A stretch of 23,836 nt of DNA from Spirochaetia bacterium (GCA_025997715.1 BNUY01000029.1:1-23836), one strand, 5' to 3'; positions 16,377 to 22,413 are shown, numbered from the stretch's first letter. Program-made: numbers and translations. Notes: generated by a model from the letters alone, not told the origin.

Positions 16377-16406
16377 TTGACTAATCCCGGATAACCTCCG
16401 TATAGT
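16377..16406 (+). promoter_or_regulatory. Promoter of the 124-aa membrane protein gene, leaderless type
   Basis: -35 TTGACT (16377-16382), an 18-bp spacer and -10 TATAGT (16401-16406) are followed after 6 nt (ATAGGT) by the ATG at 16413. Confidence 0.6.
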
Positions 16407-16412
16407 ATAGGT

Positions 16413-16787
16413 ATGAATGGCTGGGATGTTTTGAGCAACATAATTAATGGGTTTCCTCCTGTAGCAATAACACTCCTTTTGGTGGCTGTTATTGTGGCTG
16501 CTATCATTTTTATCGTAGGTTTTACCAAGCATGGCGTTGACTTTATAAAGCATGGGTTTAGGGAAAATCTCCTGAGCGAATTGATGGCAAAGCTGGCAAC
16601 CAAAGAGGACATGAGCAGCCTGAAAGGAGATATGAGTAGCCTGAAAATTGAACTTGACACCATAAAGGACAATCATTTTGGACATCTCAAAAACTACCTC
16701 GGCGTTCTGAACGGTGTACTTCTTGATAAAAAGATAATCGACAACGAAACCAAGGCGCGGATGGACAACGAGCTAAGGGGTATGTGA
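16413..16787 (+). CDS. Small membrane-anchored coiled-coil protein, unrecognised
   Basis: A 124-aa protein. A strong N-terminal membrane helix (about residues 15-37, VAITLLLVAVIVAAIIFIVG) precedes a helical, charged cytoplasmic or periplasmic tail with the tandem DMSSLKGDMSSLK and a predicted coiled coil through IELDTIKDNHFGHLKNYL. It has no catalytic motif and no family I can name. The tail is reminiscent of the coiled-coil DUF3782 proteins beside it, but there is no clear sequence link. It is divergently placed from DUF3782 copy 1 and has its own promoter. The start is supported by the promoter position rather than by a ribosome site. Confidence 0.7.
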   Translation: MNGWDVLSNIINGFPPVAITLLLVAVIVAAIIFIVGFTKHGVDFIKHGFRENLLSELMAKLATKEDMSSLKGDMSSLKIELDTIKDNHFGHLKNYLGVLNGVLLDKKIIDNETKARMDNELRGM

Positions 16788-16907
16788 GTCATAGAAACGC
16801 AGAGGGCGTAGGGGCGCCGCCCGCAGACCTGCGATCCGGTGTCAGGTACTTGTAGCGTTCCCATTGCAACGGCACACGGCCTTACACCCCCCGCCGCTTG
16901 CCTTTTT

Positions 16908-17048
16908 TTAGTTTGAGTAAGCTATCGTACCGCTAGTGCCAACGGCGACAAACTTATTGTTTCCATAGGCTATGCCACGGATATTCTCGGAACCAAATGT
17001 GCTAGTCGCTACCGCCGTCCAGGTGATGCTATCCGGGGAGGTGGCCAT
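16908..17048 (-). pseudogene. Fragment of a beta-propeller repeat surface protein
   Basis: An open frame of 46 codons reads SPDSITWTAVATSTFG, then IRGIAYGNNKFVAVGTSGTI and AYSN before the stop. This is one repeat of the type 'IAYGNNxFVAVGxxGxIAYSxDGxTWT' found in large exported repeat proteins of treponemes. It begins exactly where the dispersed repeat (17046) begins, so the rest of the gene was lost at that junction. Only the last unit of the original protein is kept, and no signal peptide or ribosome site remains. Confidence 0.65.
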
Positions 17049-17103
17049 CCTACAAGCCCCTGTATTGCTAAGGTTAGAACAGCCTCAATCGCATTAGGGG
17101 CAA
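17046..17103 (-). repeat. Dispersed repeat, copy 2
   Basis: The first 38 bp are identical to 16276-16313. The match then continues into sequence shared with copy 3 (agcctcaatcgcatt...). On the minus strand it encodes the AIEAVLTLAIQGLVG tail, which here reads into the propeller fragment. Confidence 0.75.
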
Positions 17104-17166
17104 GGGGTAAGGGTTTTTTTCAAGCCGGGATAGTATTTTAAAAAAATAGCAATAAACTTTTCCGGG

Positions 17167-17253
17167 AATGCCGTTACAAATTCTCGGTGAAATGGTGCAT
17201 GAACAAATTATGCAAAATACGAAGGTTCTTGCGGACGGATAATTGACACCATG
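17167..17253 (+). pseudogene. Antitoxin gene 3' fragment (copy of 22149-22237)
   Basis: Over 87 bp only about four bases differ from the end of the intact antitoxin gene at 21978-22226. It encodes MPLQILGEMVHEQIM then QNTKVLADG and the stop, and the match continues through taattgac-ccatg beyond the stop. The N-terminal two-thirds and the toxin gene are missing. Confidence 0.85.
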
Positions 17254-17291
17254 TATAGGGGTGCGGACTTTAGTCCGAAGGAGCTTAAAAA

Positions 17292-17414
17292 ATGACTACG
17301 GTACAGGGATATTTTAAAAACAGGGCTTTTGTCACCGACAGCACTATACCGTGCTTACGAAGGGCGTTACCTTCGGGGATGTTAAGCCATGACTTATATA
17401 ATTTTCCGCAGTAA
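17292..17414 (+). pseudogene. Short antitoxin-like ORF, probably frameshifted
   Basis: A 40-codon frame with a good ribosome site (AAGGAG, 7 nt before the ATG) begins MTTVQGYFKNRAFVTDSTIP. This resembles the start of small RelB/Phd-type antitoxins that open with TVQGYF. After IP the sequence turns basic and loses similarity (CLRRALPSGM), which suggests a frameshift followed by truncation. It lies just after the antitoxin tail fragment. It could be a real small protein. Confidence 0.45.
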
Positions 17415-17428
17415 TTCAGCGGTCAAGT

Positions 17429-18460
17429 TTAATCATTATCATCACCACCAAATTCATGAATGATAGCCGCAATTTCGTCCGGTGAGGGAAGCAGAGAGCG
17501 CATATTCTCCGGCAGGGTTTCATAAAAAGAATATGTCGCTATACCAATAGGCTTGTTGGCTGTTTTCAGCGTATATTCCACCCGCGTGCGGTTCTTGCTT
17601 TTACAAATGATAATGCCGATAGAAGGATTTTCGTCCGGCAGTTTCATCGTTTCGTCAAGCGCGGTCAGATAGAACTGCATTTTGCCTGCGTACTCCGGCT
17701 TGAACCCGCCGATTTTCAGGTCAATTGCAATCAGACACCGGAGGCGTCTGTGGTACAAAAGCAAGTCAATATAGTAATCGTCATCCGCAACATCTAGGTG
17801 GTACTGGTTGCCGATAAAGCTGAAATCACCGCCCATCTCGGACAGGAACGCACGAATGTTGTTAATTATCCCCGCTTCAAGTTCTGCCTCACTGTGTTCA
17901 ATACCCATTTCGATGAAATCAAAATTGTAGTCATCTTTTACCGCAAGCTTTGCTTGAAGCCGGTATTTTTCGGGAACGGTCTCATCAAAATTCGTTTGAT
18001 TGGCCAGGTACTTGCCGAACGCTTGATTTTCGATATTGTTAATCAGCACGTCCTTCGTCCAACCGTAGCGTTTTGTCATTTTGATGTAAAACTCACGCTC
18101 AAGCGGGTCTTTGCATTTCTGCATTATGATGACATTTTTCGTCCAACTGATTTCTGCAACTAATGGTTGCAGAAATGTGTTTTGCGAATATTCGATGTAA
18201 AATTCCCGCATAAGCCAAAGATTGCGCGCCGAAAAGCCCTGAACACCGGGGAACTCTTTTTGAAGCTCCTTTGCCAAAATTTCAACGACGGATTTGCCCC
18301 AACTTTGCTCCCGCTGCTGCCTTTCAATCTCCCCGCCGATTTCCCAATAAAGCTGAATAAGCGCTGAGTTTACCCGCTTCATCGCCTCATATTGGCGTCG
18401 ATAAATAAGATCTTTGATCTCTTTGACAAAAGATGCATAAAGAAGTAATTCGTTTTCCAT
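17429..18460 (-). CDS. DUF1016 / YhcG family PD-(D/E)xK nuclease
   Basis: A 343-aa YhcG-type protein. The N-terminal DUF1016 domain has ALIQLYWEIGGEIERQQREQ, GFSARNLWLMREFY and EISWTKNVIIMQKCKDPLER, as is characteristic. The C-terminal nuclease domain carries YYIDLLLYHRRLRCLIAIDL followed by K, the D...DLK catalytic core, and FKPEYAGKMQFYLTALDE. Members occur in restriction-modification and other mobile loci and are thought to be nucleases. It follows the DUF3782-type gene (48 bp gap), probably as an operon. A 19-codon remnant of a second copy sits at 15577-15636, and a 47-bp internal piece is repeated at 22309-22355. Confidence 0.92.
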   Translation of the reverse strand: MENELLLYASFVKEIKDLIYRRQYEAMKRVNSALIQLYWEIGGEIERQQREQSWGKSVVEILAKELQKEFPGVQGFSARNLWLMREFYIEYSQNTFLQPLVAEISWTKNVIIMQKCKDPLEREFYIKMTKRYGWTKDVLINNIENQAFGKYLANQTNFDETVPEKYRLQAKLAVKDDYNFDFIEMGIEHSEAELEAGIINNIRAFLSEMGGDFSFIGNQYHLDVADDDYYIDLLLYHRRLRCLIAIDLKIGGFKPEYAGKMQFYLTALDETMKLPDENPSIGIIICKSKNRTRVEYTLKTANKPIGIATYSFYETLPENMRSLLPSPDEIAAIIHEFGGDDND

Positions 18461-18508
18461 GACTGCCTATACTTTAACCTGAAAATAAGGTTTTGTAAAT
18501 GGTGGGCT

Positions 18509-19111
18509 TCACCACTGGCGGGGAATAAATCCCAGAGGCGGCTTTACAAGACGAACCGATTCTCCCGTTAATTCCAATACAAAAAAACCAACACCATGCG
18601 CATATGCCTGTACATCAGGATCAACGGCGCCGCCGGCCATAGCTCCAATCAGTGTTTTGCCTTTACACTCGGCGGGCGGGTACTTCACTATCAACTCCAT
18701 CCGTTTAAGATGGCGATCGACATCGTCTATTCGGTGTAACGATGCTTTCACTTCAACAGGCATCACAAATTCACCGTTCGACAACAGTATATCTATATCG
18801 GTAAGAATACGGTCAGTTTCATCAAACAAGGGTACACGCTGGTATGCACGCCTGAATTTATAGGGATATTCGTCGAACTTTTCCCACAATCGGGCGGCGA
18901 TAAGCGTTTCGATGAGTTCCCCCATAGACCGGTTTAATCCGCCGACATTTTTGGACACTTTGTCCACTCTCTCCGCCATTTTATCAACGTTTGCCGTTGT
19001 TTGGTCTACCCGTACCCCCATTTCTTCAACATTTTGACGAGTTTCCATAAGAGCCGCCCAAACCTGTTCAAAATTGAGCCCCATCTGCGGTTGTTCCAGT
19101 ACATCAGCCAT
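18509..19111 (-). CDS. DUF3782-type protein with PD-(D/E)xK nuclease fold, copy 2
   Basis: A 200-aa protein from the ATG at 19111, with GGGGT about 5 nt upstream. It has the same layout as copy 1: coiled-coil heptads (VEEMGVRVDQTTANVDKMAE) then the nuclease-like core TDIDILLSNGEFVMPVEVKA. It differs from copy 1 by one extra heptad in the coil and a few substitutions (for example DEYPYK against DAYPYK), so the duplication is recent. It is probably the first gene of an operon with the intact DUF1016 nuclease, which suggests the two nuclease-fold proteins act together; this is inferred from context only. Confidence 0.82.
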   Translation of the reverse strand: MADVLEQPQMGLNFEQVWAALMETRQNVEEMGVRVDQTTANVDKMAERVDKVSKNVGGLNRSMGELIETLIAARLWEKFDEYPYKFRRAYQRVPLFDETDRILTDIDILLSNGEFVMPVEVKASLHRIDDVDRHLKRMELIVKYPPAECKGKTLIGAMAGGAVDPDVQAYAHGVGFFVLELTGESVRLVKPPLGFIPRQW

Positions 19112-19129
19112 ATTTACCCCACTGACTAT

Positions 19130-19158
19130 AGTATAGAACAAAAATCGTCATCCTACAA
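19130..19158 (-). promoter_or_regulatory. Promoter of DUF3782 copy 2 and DUF1016
   Basis: -35 TTGTAG (19158-19153), a 17-bp spacer and -10 TATACT (19135-19130) precede a leader of about 12 nt carrying the ribosome site. Confidence 0.55.
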
Positions 19159-19188
19159 GCGGCGCCTCCCTGTTCCCTGTAAAAAAGC

Positions 19189-19305
19189 TTATCCTTGTAT
19201 TGCCAAGGTTAGAACAGCCTCAATCGCATTGGGGGCAATTTGTTTGAGGATCTTCCAGGCTTTTTGACTCAGCGTTCCCATAGACTTCCCACTGCCGCAG
19301 GACAT
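19189..19305 (-). pseudogene. Gene remnant, 38 codons, source of the dispersed repeat (copy 3)
   Basis: The frame encodes SMGTLSQKAWKILKQIAPNA then IEAVLTLAIQG and a stop. Copies 1 and 2 of the dispersed repeat carry only the last part and lack about 31 bp after the stop relative to this copy. The start is uncertain (ATG at 19305 without a clear ribosome site). I do not recognise the family; it may be the C-terminus of a larger lost protein. Confidence 0.45.
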
Positions 19306-19464
19306 GGATTCACCACGCTGGGGTAAATCTTAGTAAAAACTTGTCAAAACTATACCAAGTTTATTTTAAGTTGGGCATACGCATCTTTTGGCCGGTTTTT
19401 GCTCCAATGTTTCTTAGTCAGACAATCGTTGGCATCTGTCGTTATCCAATTGATCGAACACTCA
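19306..19464. other. Intergenic stretch, weak hairpin only
   Basis: The only structure seen is AAACTTG / CAAGTTT (19337-19343 and 19356-19362, 12-nt loop). It is followed on the minus strand by a short T run and may end the transcript of the next gene upstream (19465-19896). The stem is AT-rich and the call weak. Confidence 0.35.
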
Positions 19465-19896
19465 TCATTGAGATAATTCTTGATTTTCAGGTACGGTCCA
19501 AGACGCTGAGGCCATCATCTTTTCAAACTCTTTAACAATCATATCTACCGGCGGATCATGGTCTTTAATCATTGTTGACCTAAAATATTTTTTATGCGCA
19601 CCCCAATTTAATTTTCGAAGTTCATGAGGATCTATGCCATTAATGCAATCTCTTTGGAATTTAACCTTGTGATGGCCATATATCCAGATATTTAAAAGTT
19701 CACGGACCGCATTTTTCCATCCACCTTGCATTAGGCCAAACACTGAGCCACCGGGATGAGATTGATTACCGTTCTTAGGCTCTTTATAGCAATTAAGAAA
19801 ATCCCGCCAATGATTCCCTACCGTAATGATGCTATTGATTAAACAGAGTTCTTCCTCTTCATTTAAGTCTCGCTGTTCCACGTTATTCTTTGCCAT
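19465..19896 (-). CDS. Unrecognised 143-aa soluble protein
   Basis: The ATG at 19896 has a strong ribosome site (AGGAGA, 8 nt upstream), which supports a real gene. The protein has an acidic N-terminus (EQRDLNEEEELCL), then HWRDFLNCYKEPKNGNQSHP, an aromatic middle (WKNAVRELLNIWIYGHHKVK) and an acidic C-terminal helix (VDMIVKEFEKMMASASW). No signal peptide, membrane helix or known catalytic motif is seen. It is AT-richer than the core genes and sits among mobile remnants, so it is probably an accessory gene. It stands alone, about 230 bp from its neighbours. Confidence 0.65.
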   Translation of the reverse strand: MAKNNVEQRDLNEEEELCLINSIITVGNHWRDFLNCYKEPKNGNQSHPGGSVFGLMQGGWKNAVRELLNIWIYGHHKVKFQRDCINGIDPHELRKLNWGAHKKYFRSTMIKDHDPPVDMIVKEFEKMMASASWTVPENQELSQ

Positions 19897-20124
19897 CTTC
19901 TTTTCTCCTGTTAGAAATACACGGCGAAGGGCCTTACACCCCGCCGGGCAGGGTGTTATAGGCTGCCTTGCCTAAGCCCCTTTGTATGCGCCGCCGCCGT
20001 GTAACACACGGTTTTTTCGTCCGGCGCTGTTCTGCCGTATACCGGGGGCCTTATGGTATCCCCGGTGTACCCGCCCCACAAGGGGGCGGGATTTTGAGAT
20101 GCCCGTGTCAAAACCGCTTACGCG
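19897..20124. other. Intergenic stretch with several GC-rich hairpins
   Basis: No gene is seen. It contains a terminator-like hairpin at 19997-20017 and a strong stem CCCGCCCC / GGGGCGGG at 20070-20090 followed by ATTTT. The ggccttacacccc motif near 19930 also occurs near 16880. Confidence 0.55.
19997..20017 (+). terminator. Terminator-like hairpin without an upstream gene
   Basis: CCGTGT-AAC-ACACGG is followed by six T on the plus strand. No plus-strand gene ends nearby, so it may end a transcript of a lost gene or of an unannotated RNA. Confidence 0.5.
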
Positions 20125-21328
20125 CTATTTGACACAGAAAGCGGGGGCGCAGCCATACACACTACTCGCAGTGTGATGGTAGGAACTACCATTGCTGGCG
20201 ACATCACAGAAATCGGCGGAAGACGCAGGATAGGGCGAAGCACTCCAGTACAAATTGGCAGTATTGCTATTGTCATATTTTATGCGGGATGAATACATTG
20301 CATAGTACTCAAGCCGCGCTTGACCCGCTATAGCCTCATGCGGTGACGAGTATGAACGGGAGCCAAACATTTCCCATTCGGTGGGGAGCCAGAGCTCATC
20401 CGCAATCGTATCCACCGTTGTATTTGATGAGGATGATCCGTACTGGCCCGACAGGAATCCGTTCCACACCCTGCGGGACGGCGCCCAGAGCTCCGTATTG
20501 GTAAGGCCCGTGGCGGTTTTCAGGTCCGTCAGAAAGTCCCCCGTAAGATAGGTCTTCATCGCGCTTCCCGCATAGCCGCCTACGTTGGTATCAAGGCCGT
20601 TCATATTGTGCGTAACCGGAACATTCTGGAACTGGAACACCACATGATCAGGCGCGCCGGGATTATTAGCAGTAACAGAACCCGCGCCAGTGCTATTGCG
20701 CTTAAATGAATTGATGCCTACCACAATAAGGCGCAGGAGCCGGCCATGATAGTTAGCATTACCGGGAGTACCTAAATCCTGATCGGTTATCGTACCAGAC
20801 CCCGTGATGGTCAATGAAGGCAGGTCAATATAGTCGCCAACGAAGATTTTGGTGGTATAGGTACCATTAACAATCGCCGTGTGCACAGCATTAAAGGTAG
20901 CAGTCACCCCGGTTGTGCTGAATATTGTTTCCAGGTTGGTAGGGATATGGGCGGAAACCGTTACCGTACAGGTTGCGGTCTTGCTCCCATCGGTGGTGGT
21001 TACCGTAATGGTGGCGGTTCCCGCAGCCACGGCAGTTACTACACCATTCGCTACGGTGGCTTTTGTCGTATCACTGCTGATCCAAGTAACCGCCTGATTG
21101 GTAGCGTCTGCGGGCGCTACCAATCAGGCGGTCAGGGTTCCGGTGGGGCCACCAACCGCAAGGATTAGAGTCGACTGACTAAGGGTTACGCCGGTTACAG
21201 AAACGCTACTACCGCCGCCACCGTCACCGTCACCTGCGCCGTCACCACCCGGTGAACGCCAAACTCAATGCCAACGCTGCTACTAAAGCAGCTTGTACCG
21301 GCAAACCAAAAAATCGAAGCTTTTTCAT
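20125..21328 (-). pseudogene. Broken surface lipoprotein gene with Ig-like (BIG2) and DUF6273-type domains
   Basis: The start is the ATG at 21328 with an excellent ribosome site (AAGGAGG). A signal peptide follows (MKKLRFFGLPVQAALVAALA, then LSLAFTG) where a lipobox Cys is expected, but the frame there reads W and a stop. Shifting by one base continues into a Gly/Asp linker (GDGAGDGDGGGGSS) and an Ig-like domain (VTGVTLSQSTLILAVGG). An in-frame TGA at about 21126 interrupts this, and the rest is open: PADATNQAVTWISSDTTKAT, TATITVTTTDGSKTATCTVT, then a C-terminal domain with LWLPTEWEMFG and YWSASPYPASSADFCDV ending YGCAPAFCVK. It was therefore an outer-surface lipoprotein inactivated twice; the 332-aa frame from a TTG at 21123 lacks an export signal. 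Confidence 0.8.
21089..21132. repeat. Perfect 18-bp inverted repeat carrying the stop codon of the lipoprotein gene
   Basis: ACCGCCTGATTGGTAGCG and its exact reverse complement CGCTACCAATCAGGCGGT flank an 8-nt loop (CCCGCAGA on the minus strand). The right arm is the normal coding sequence for DATNQAV. The left arm is its mirror and contributes the TGA. Confidence 0.9.
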
Positions 21329-21565
21329 ATAAAGCCTCCTTTATCTATCTGAACCGCCTCGGAAGGGACGGTTTCTTCCACACCGCTCAAGCGGCGCAAA
21401 ATACAGGGGGAATAAAAGCCCCCGGACAATACGGAAAACCGTACCGGATGAGGGCGTTCTGGTGAGTGTGTGCGTAATTTGTTGTATAGTAAGGAATTAC
21501 ATGGGGGGGTAAAGGCTTCAGGGCATGGGACGAACGGAAGCATCAATCGGAAAGCGCTGTTTGCC
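21329..21565. other. Intergenic stretch upstream of the lipoprotein gene
   Basis: It contains GGGGG-aataaaag-CCCCC near 21405-21423 and a seven-G run near 21503. Reading frames through it have no ribosome site or recognisable product. I see no gene in it. Confidence 0.5.
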
Positions 21566-21619
21566 ATACCATATTCCCCCTACATTGGAACTATAGGGGC
21601 AAAAATTTGTTTTGTAGTC
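21566..21619 (+). repeat. Left terminal inverted repeat of the cassette
   Basis: Begins ATACCATATTCCCCC and ends TTTGTTTTGTAGTC. It pairs with 22359-22413; the left copy has one G less in the GGGG run. Confidence 0.85.
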
Positions 21620-21681
21620 AGTGTTTTGCATCAAAAAGCTGTGCAAAACTCACAAAAATGGGGGATTTTCCCTAATAAGGC

Positions 21682-21710
21682 TTGCAAAAACGATAATTAC
21701 CGCTTAAACT
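21682..21710 (+). promoter_or_regulatory. Promoter of the toxin-antitoxin operon, leaderless type
   Basis: -35 TTGCAA (21682-21687), a 17-bp spacer and -10 TAAACT (21705-21710) are followed after 6 nt (AGCCGT) by the toxin ATG at 21717. Confidence 0.6.
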
Positions 21711-21716
21711 AGCCGT

Positions 21717-21968
21717 ATGTTTCCGAATATCGAATTCAATGAATCAGCGTTTAAACATAGTGTAAAGGAAACAAATATTCGCTACGCGCTGTGGCATCCG
21801 CTTCATGAACAATTGCTTGATGCCTATAAAAATAAATGGCTTGTTATTGGGTATGATACCGCCGGAAATTTAATTGAAGTCGCGTACAATAGTATTGATG
21901 ACGATACGGTGAATGTCTTTCACGCTATGCCGTGTAGAAAGAAATTTTTAGGTGAACTTAATTTATAG
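21717..21968 (+). CDS. BrnT-like toxin of a type II toxin-antitoxin pair
   Basis: An 83-aa protein. It opens IEFNESAFKHSV, has ALWHPLHEQLLDAYKNKWLV, then IGYDTAGNLIEVAYNSIDDD and TVNVFHAMPCRKKF. The beta-strand pattern and the closing 'VFHAM-CR' motif are shared by small BrnT/RelE-fold toxins in treponemes and other anaerobes, which act as ribonucleases; the activity here is assumed from the family. The gene stops 9 bp before the antitoxin gene. Toxin-first order is usual for BrnT-type systems. It starts 6 nt after the -10, apparently leaderless, while the antitoxin has a ribosome site. This would weight translation towards the antitoxin. Confidence 0.65.
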   Translation: MFPNIEFNESAFKHSVKETNIRYALWHPLHEQLLDAYKNKWLVIGYDTAGNLIEVAYNSIDDDTVNVFHAMPCRKKFLGELNL

Positions 21969-21977
21969 GAGAACACT

Positions 21978-22226
21978 ATGGCAAGAATGACCGAGGAAGA
22001 AGCAAACGCTTTAGATGAAGAACTTACCAATGCTGATATAACGCTTAAACCGGGCAAGGGTGGTATTTTTACCCGCCAGCGGGAATTGCTTGATGCTTTA
22101 GACCGGGCAAGCGCGGATTATATTATGACCCGTGCGATGGCAACAAATAAAATGCCATTACAAATTCTTGGTGAAATGGTGCATGAACAAATTATGCAAA
22201 ATACGAGGGTTCTTGCGGACGGATAA
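21978..22226 (+). CDS. Antitoxin of the type II pair
   Basis: An 82-aa partner of the toxin, co-transcribed, with ribosome site AGGAGA 6 nt before the ATG. The opening MARMTEEEANALDEELTNAD is typical of the antitoxins paired with such toxins. The middle KGGIFTRQRELLDALDRASA leads to a C-terminal helix-turn-helix or ribbon-type segment (MATNKMPLQILGEMVHEQIM) likely to bind its own promoter. The last third of this gene is also present as a fragment at 17167-17253, showing that a second copy of the module once existed in this region. Confidence 0.7.
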   Translation: MARMTEEEANALDEELTNADITLKPGKGGIFTRQRELLDALDRASADYIMTRAMATNKMPLQILGEMVHEQIMQNTRVLADG

Positions 22227-22234
22227 TTGACGCC

Positions 22235-22399
22235 ATGGAAACACGCCGGGTAGTAGTAGTGGAGGATCAGGAACTCCTGCGCCGGGGCTTGGCGGCCGCC
22301 CTGGACACGCGGGTTCAAGCCGGAGTACGCAGGCAAAATGCAGTTCTATCTGACCCCAGACTACAAAACAAATTTTTGCCCCCTATAGTTCCAATGTAG
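22235..22399 (+). pseudogene. Chimeric 54-codon ORF: response-regulator start fused to DUF1016 fragment and terminal repeat
   Basis: Codons 1-25 (METRRVVVVEDQELLRRGLA, AALDT) are the first strand and helix of a receiver domain, as in NarL/LuxR-type response regulators, with the acidic pair ED. From 22309 to 22355 the DNA is identical over 47 bp to codons of the DUF1016 gene (17663-17709, opposite strand), read here in another frame, and the ORF ends in the right inverted repeat. No ribosome site is seen. It is a fusion of fragments, not a working gene. Confidence 0.7.
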
Positions 22400-22413
22400 G
22401 GGGAATATGGTAT
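22359..22413 (-). repeat. Right terminal inverted repeat of the cassette
   Basis: Reverse complement of 21566-21619 with one extra G. Its outer end (GGTAT) forms the first three bases of the -10 hexamer used by the next gene. Confidence 0.85.

Larger units (their letters stand above)
16788..17291. other. Fragment-rich stretch without an intact gene
   Basis: This stretch holds, in order, a beta-propeller gene fragment (16908-17048), a dispersed repeat (17046-17103), an AT-rich spacer, an 87-bp copy of the antitoxin gene end (17167-17253) and a palindrome CGGACTTTAGTCCG (17264-17277). I see no full gene in it. Confidence 0.6.
21566..22413. mobile_element. 848-bp cassette bounded by 54/55-bp inverted repeats, carrying a toxin-antitoxin pair
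   Basis: The left end (21566-21619) and the reverse complement of the right end (22359-22413) match over 54/55 bp with a single one-base length difference in a G run. Each end also contains a shorter dyad (CCCCTA...TAGGGG). Inside lie the toxin and antitoxin genes, a response-regulator fragment and a piece of the DUF1016 gene, but no transposase. This is the layout of a non-autonomous (MITE-like or mobile-cassette) element; mobility is inferred. Confidence 0.65.

Noticed and set aside
16275..16685. 136-codon minus-strand frame ending in AVLTLAIQGLVG
   Set aside because: Most of it is antisense to the membrane protein gene. Only the repeated tail (16276-16313) is meaningful, and that is annotated as a repeat.
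21325..21567. 80-codon minus-strand frame upstream of the lipoprotein gene
   Set aside because: It has no ribosome site, starts in the inverted repeat and overlaps the real signal-peptide start in another frame.
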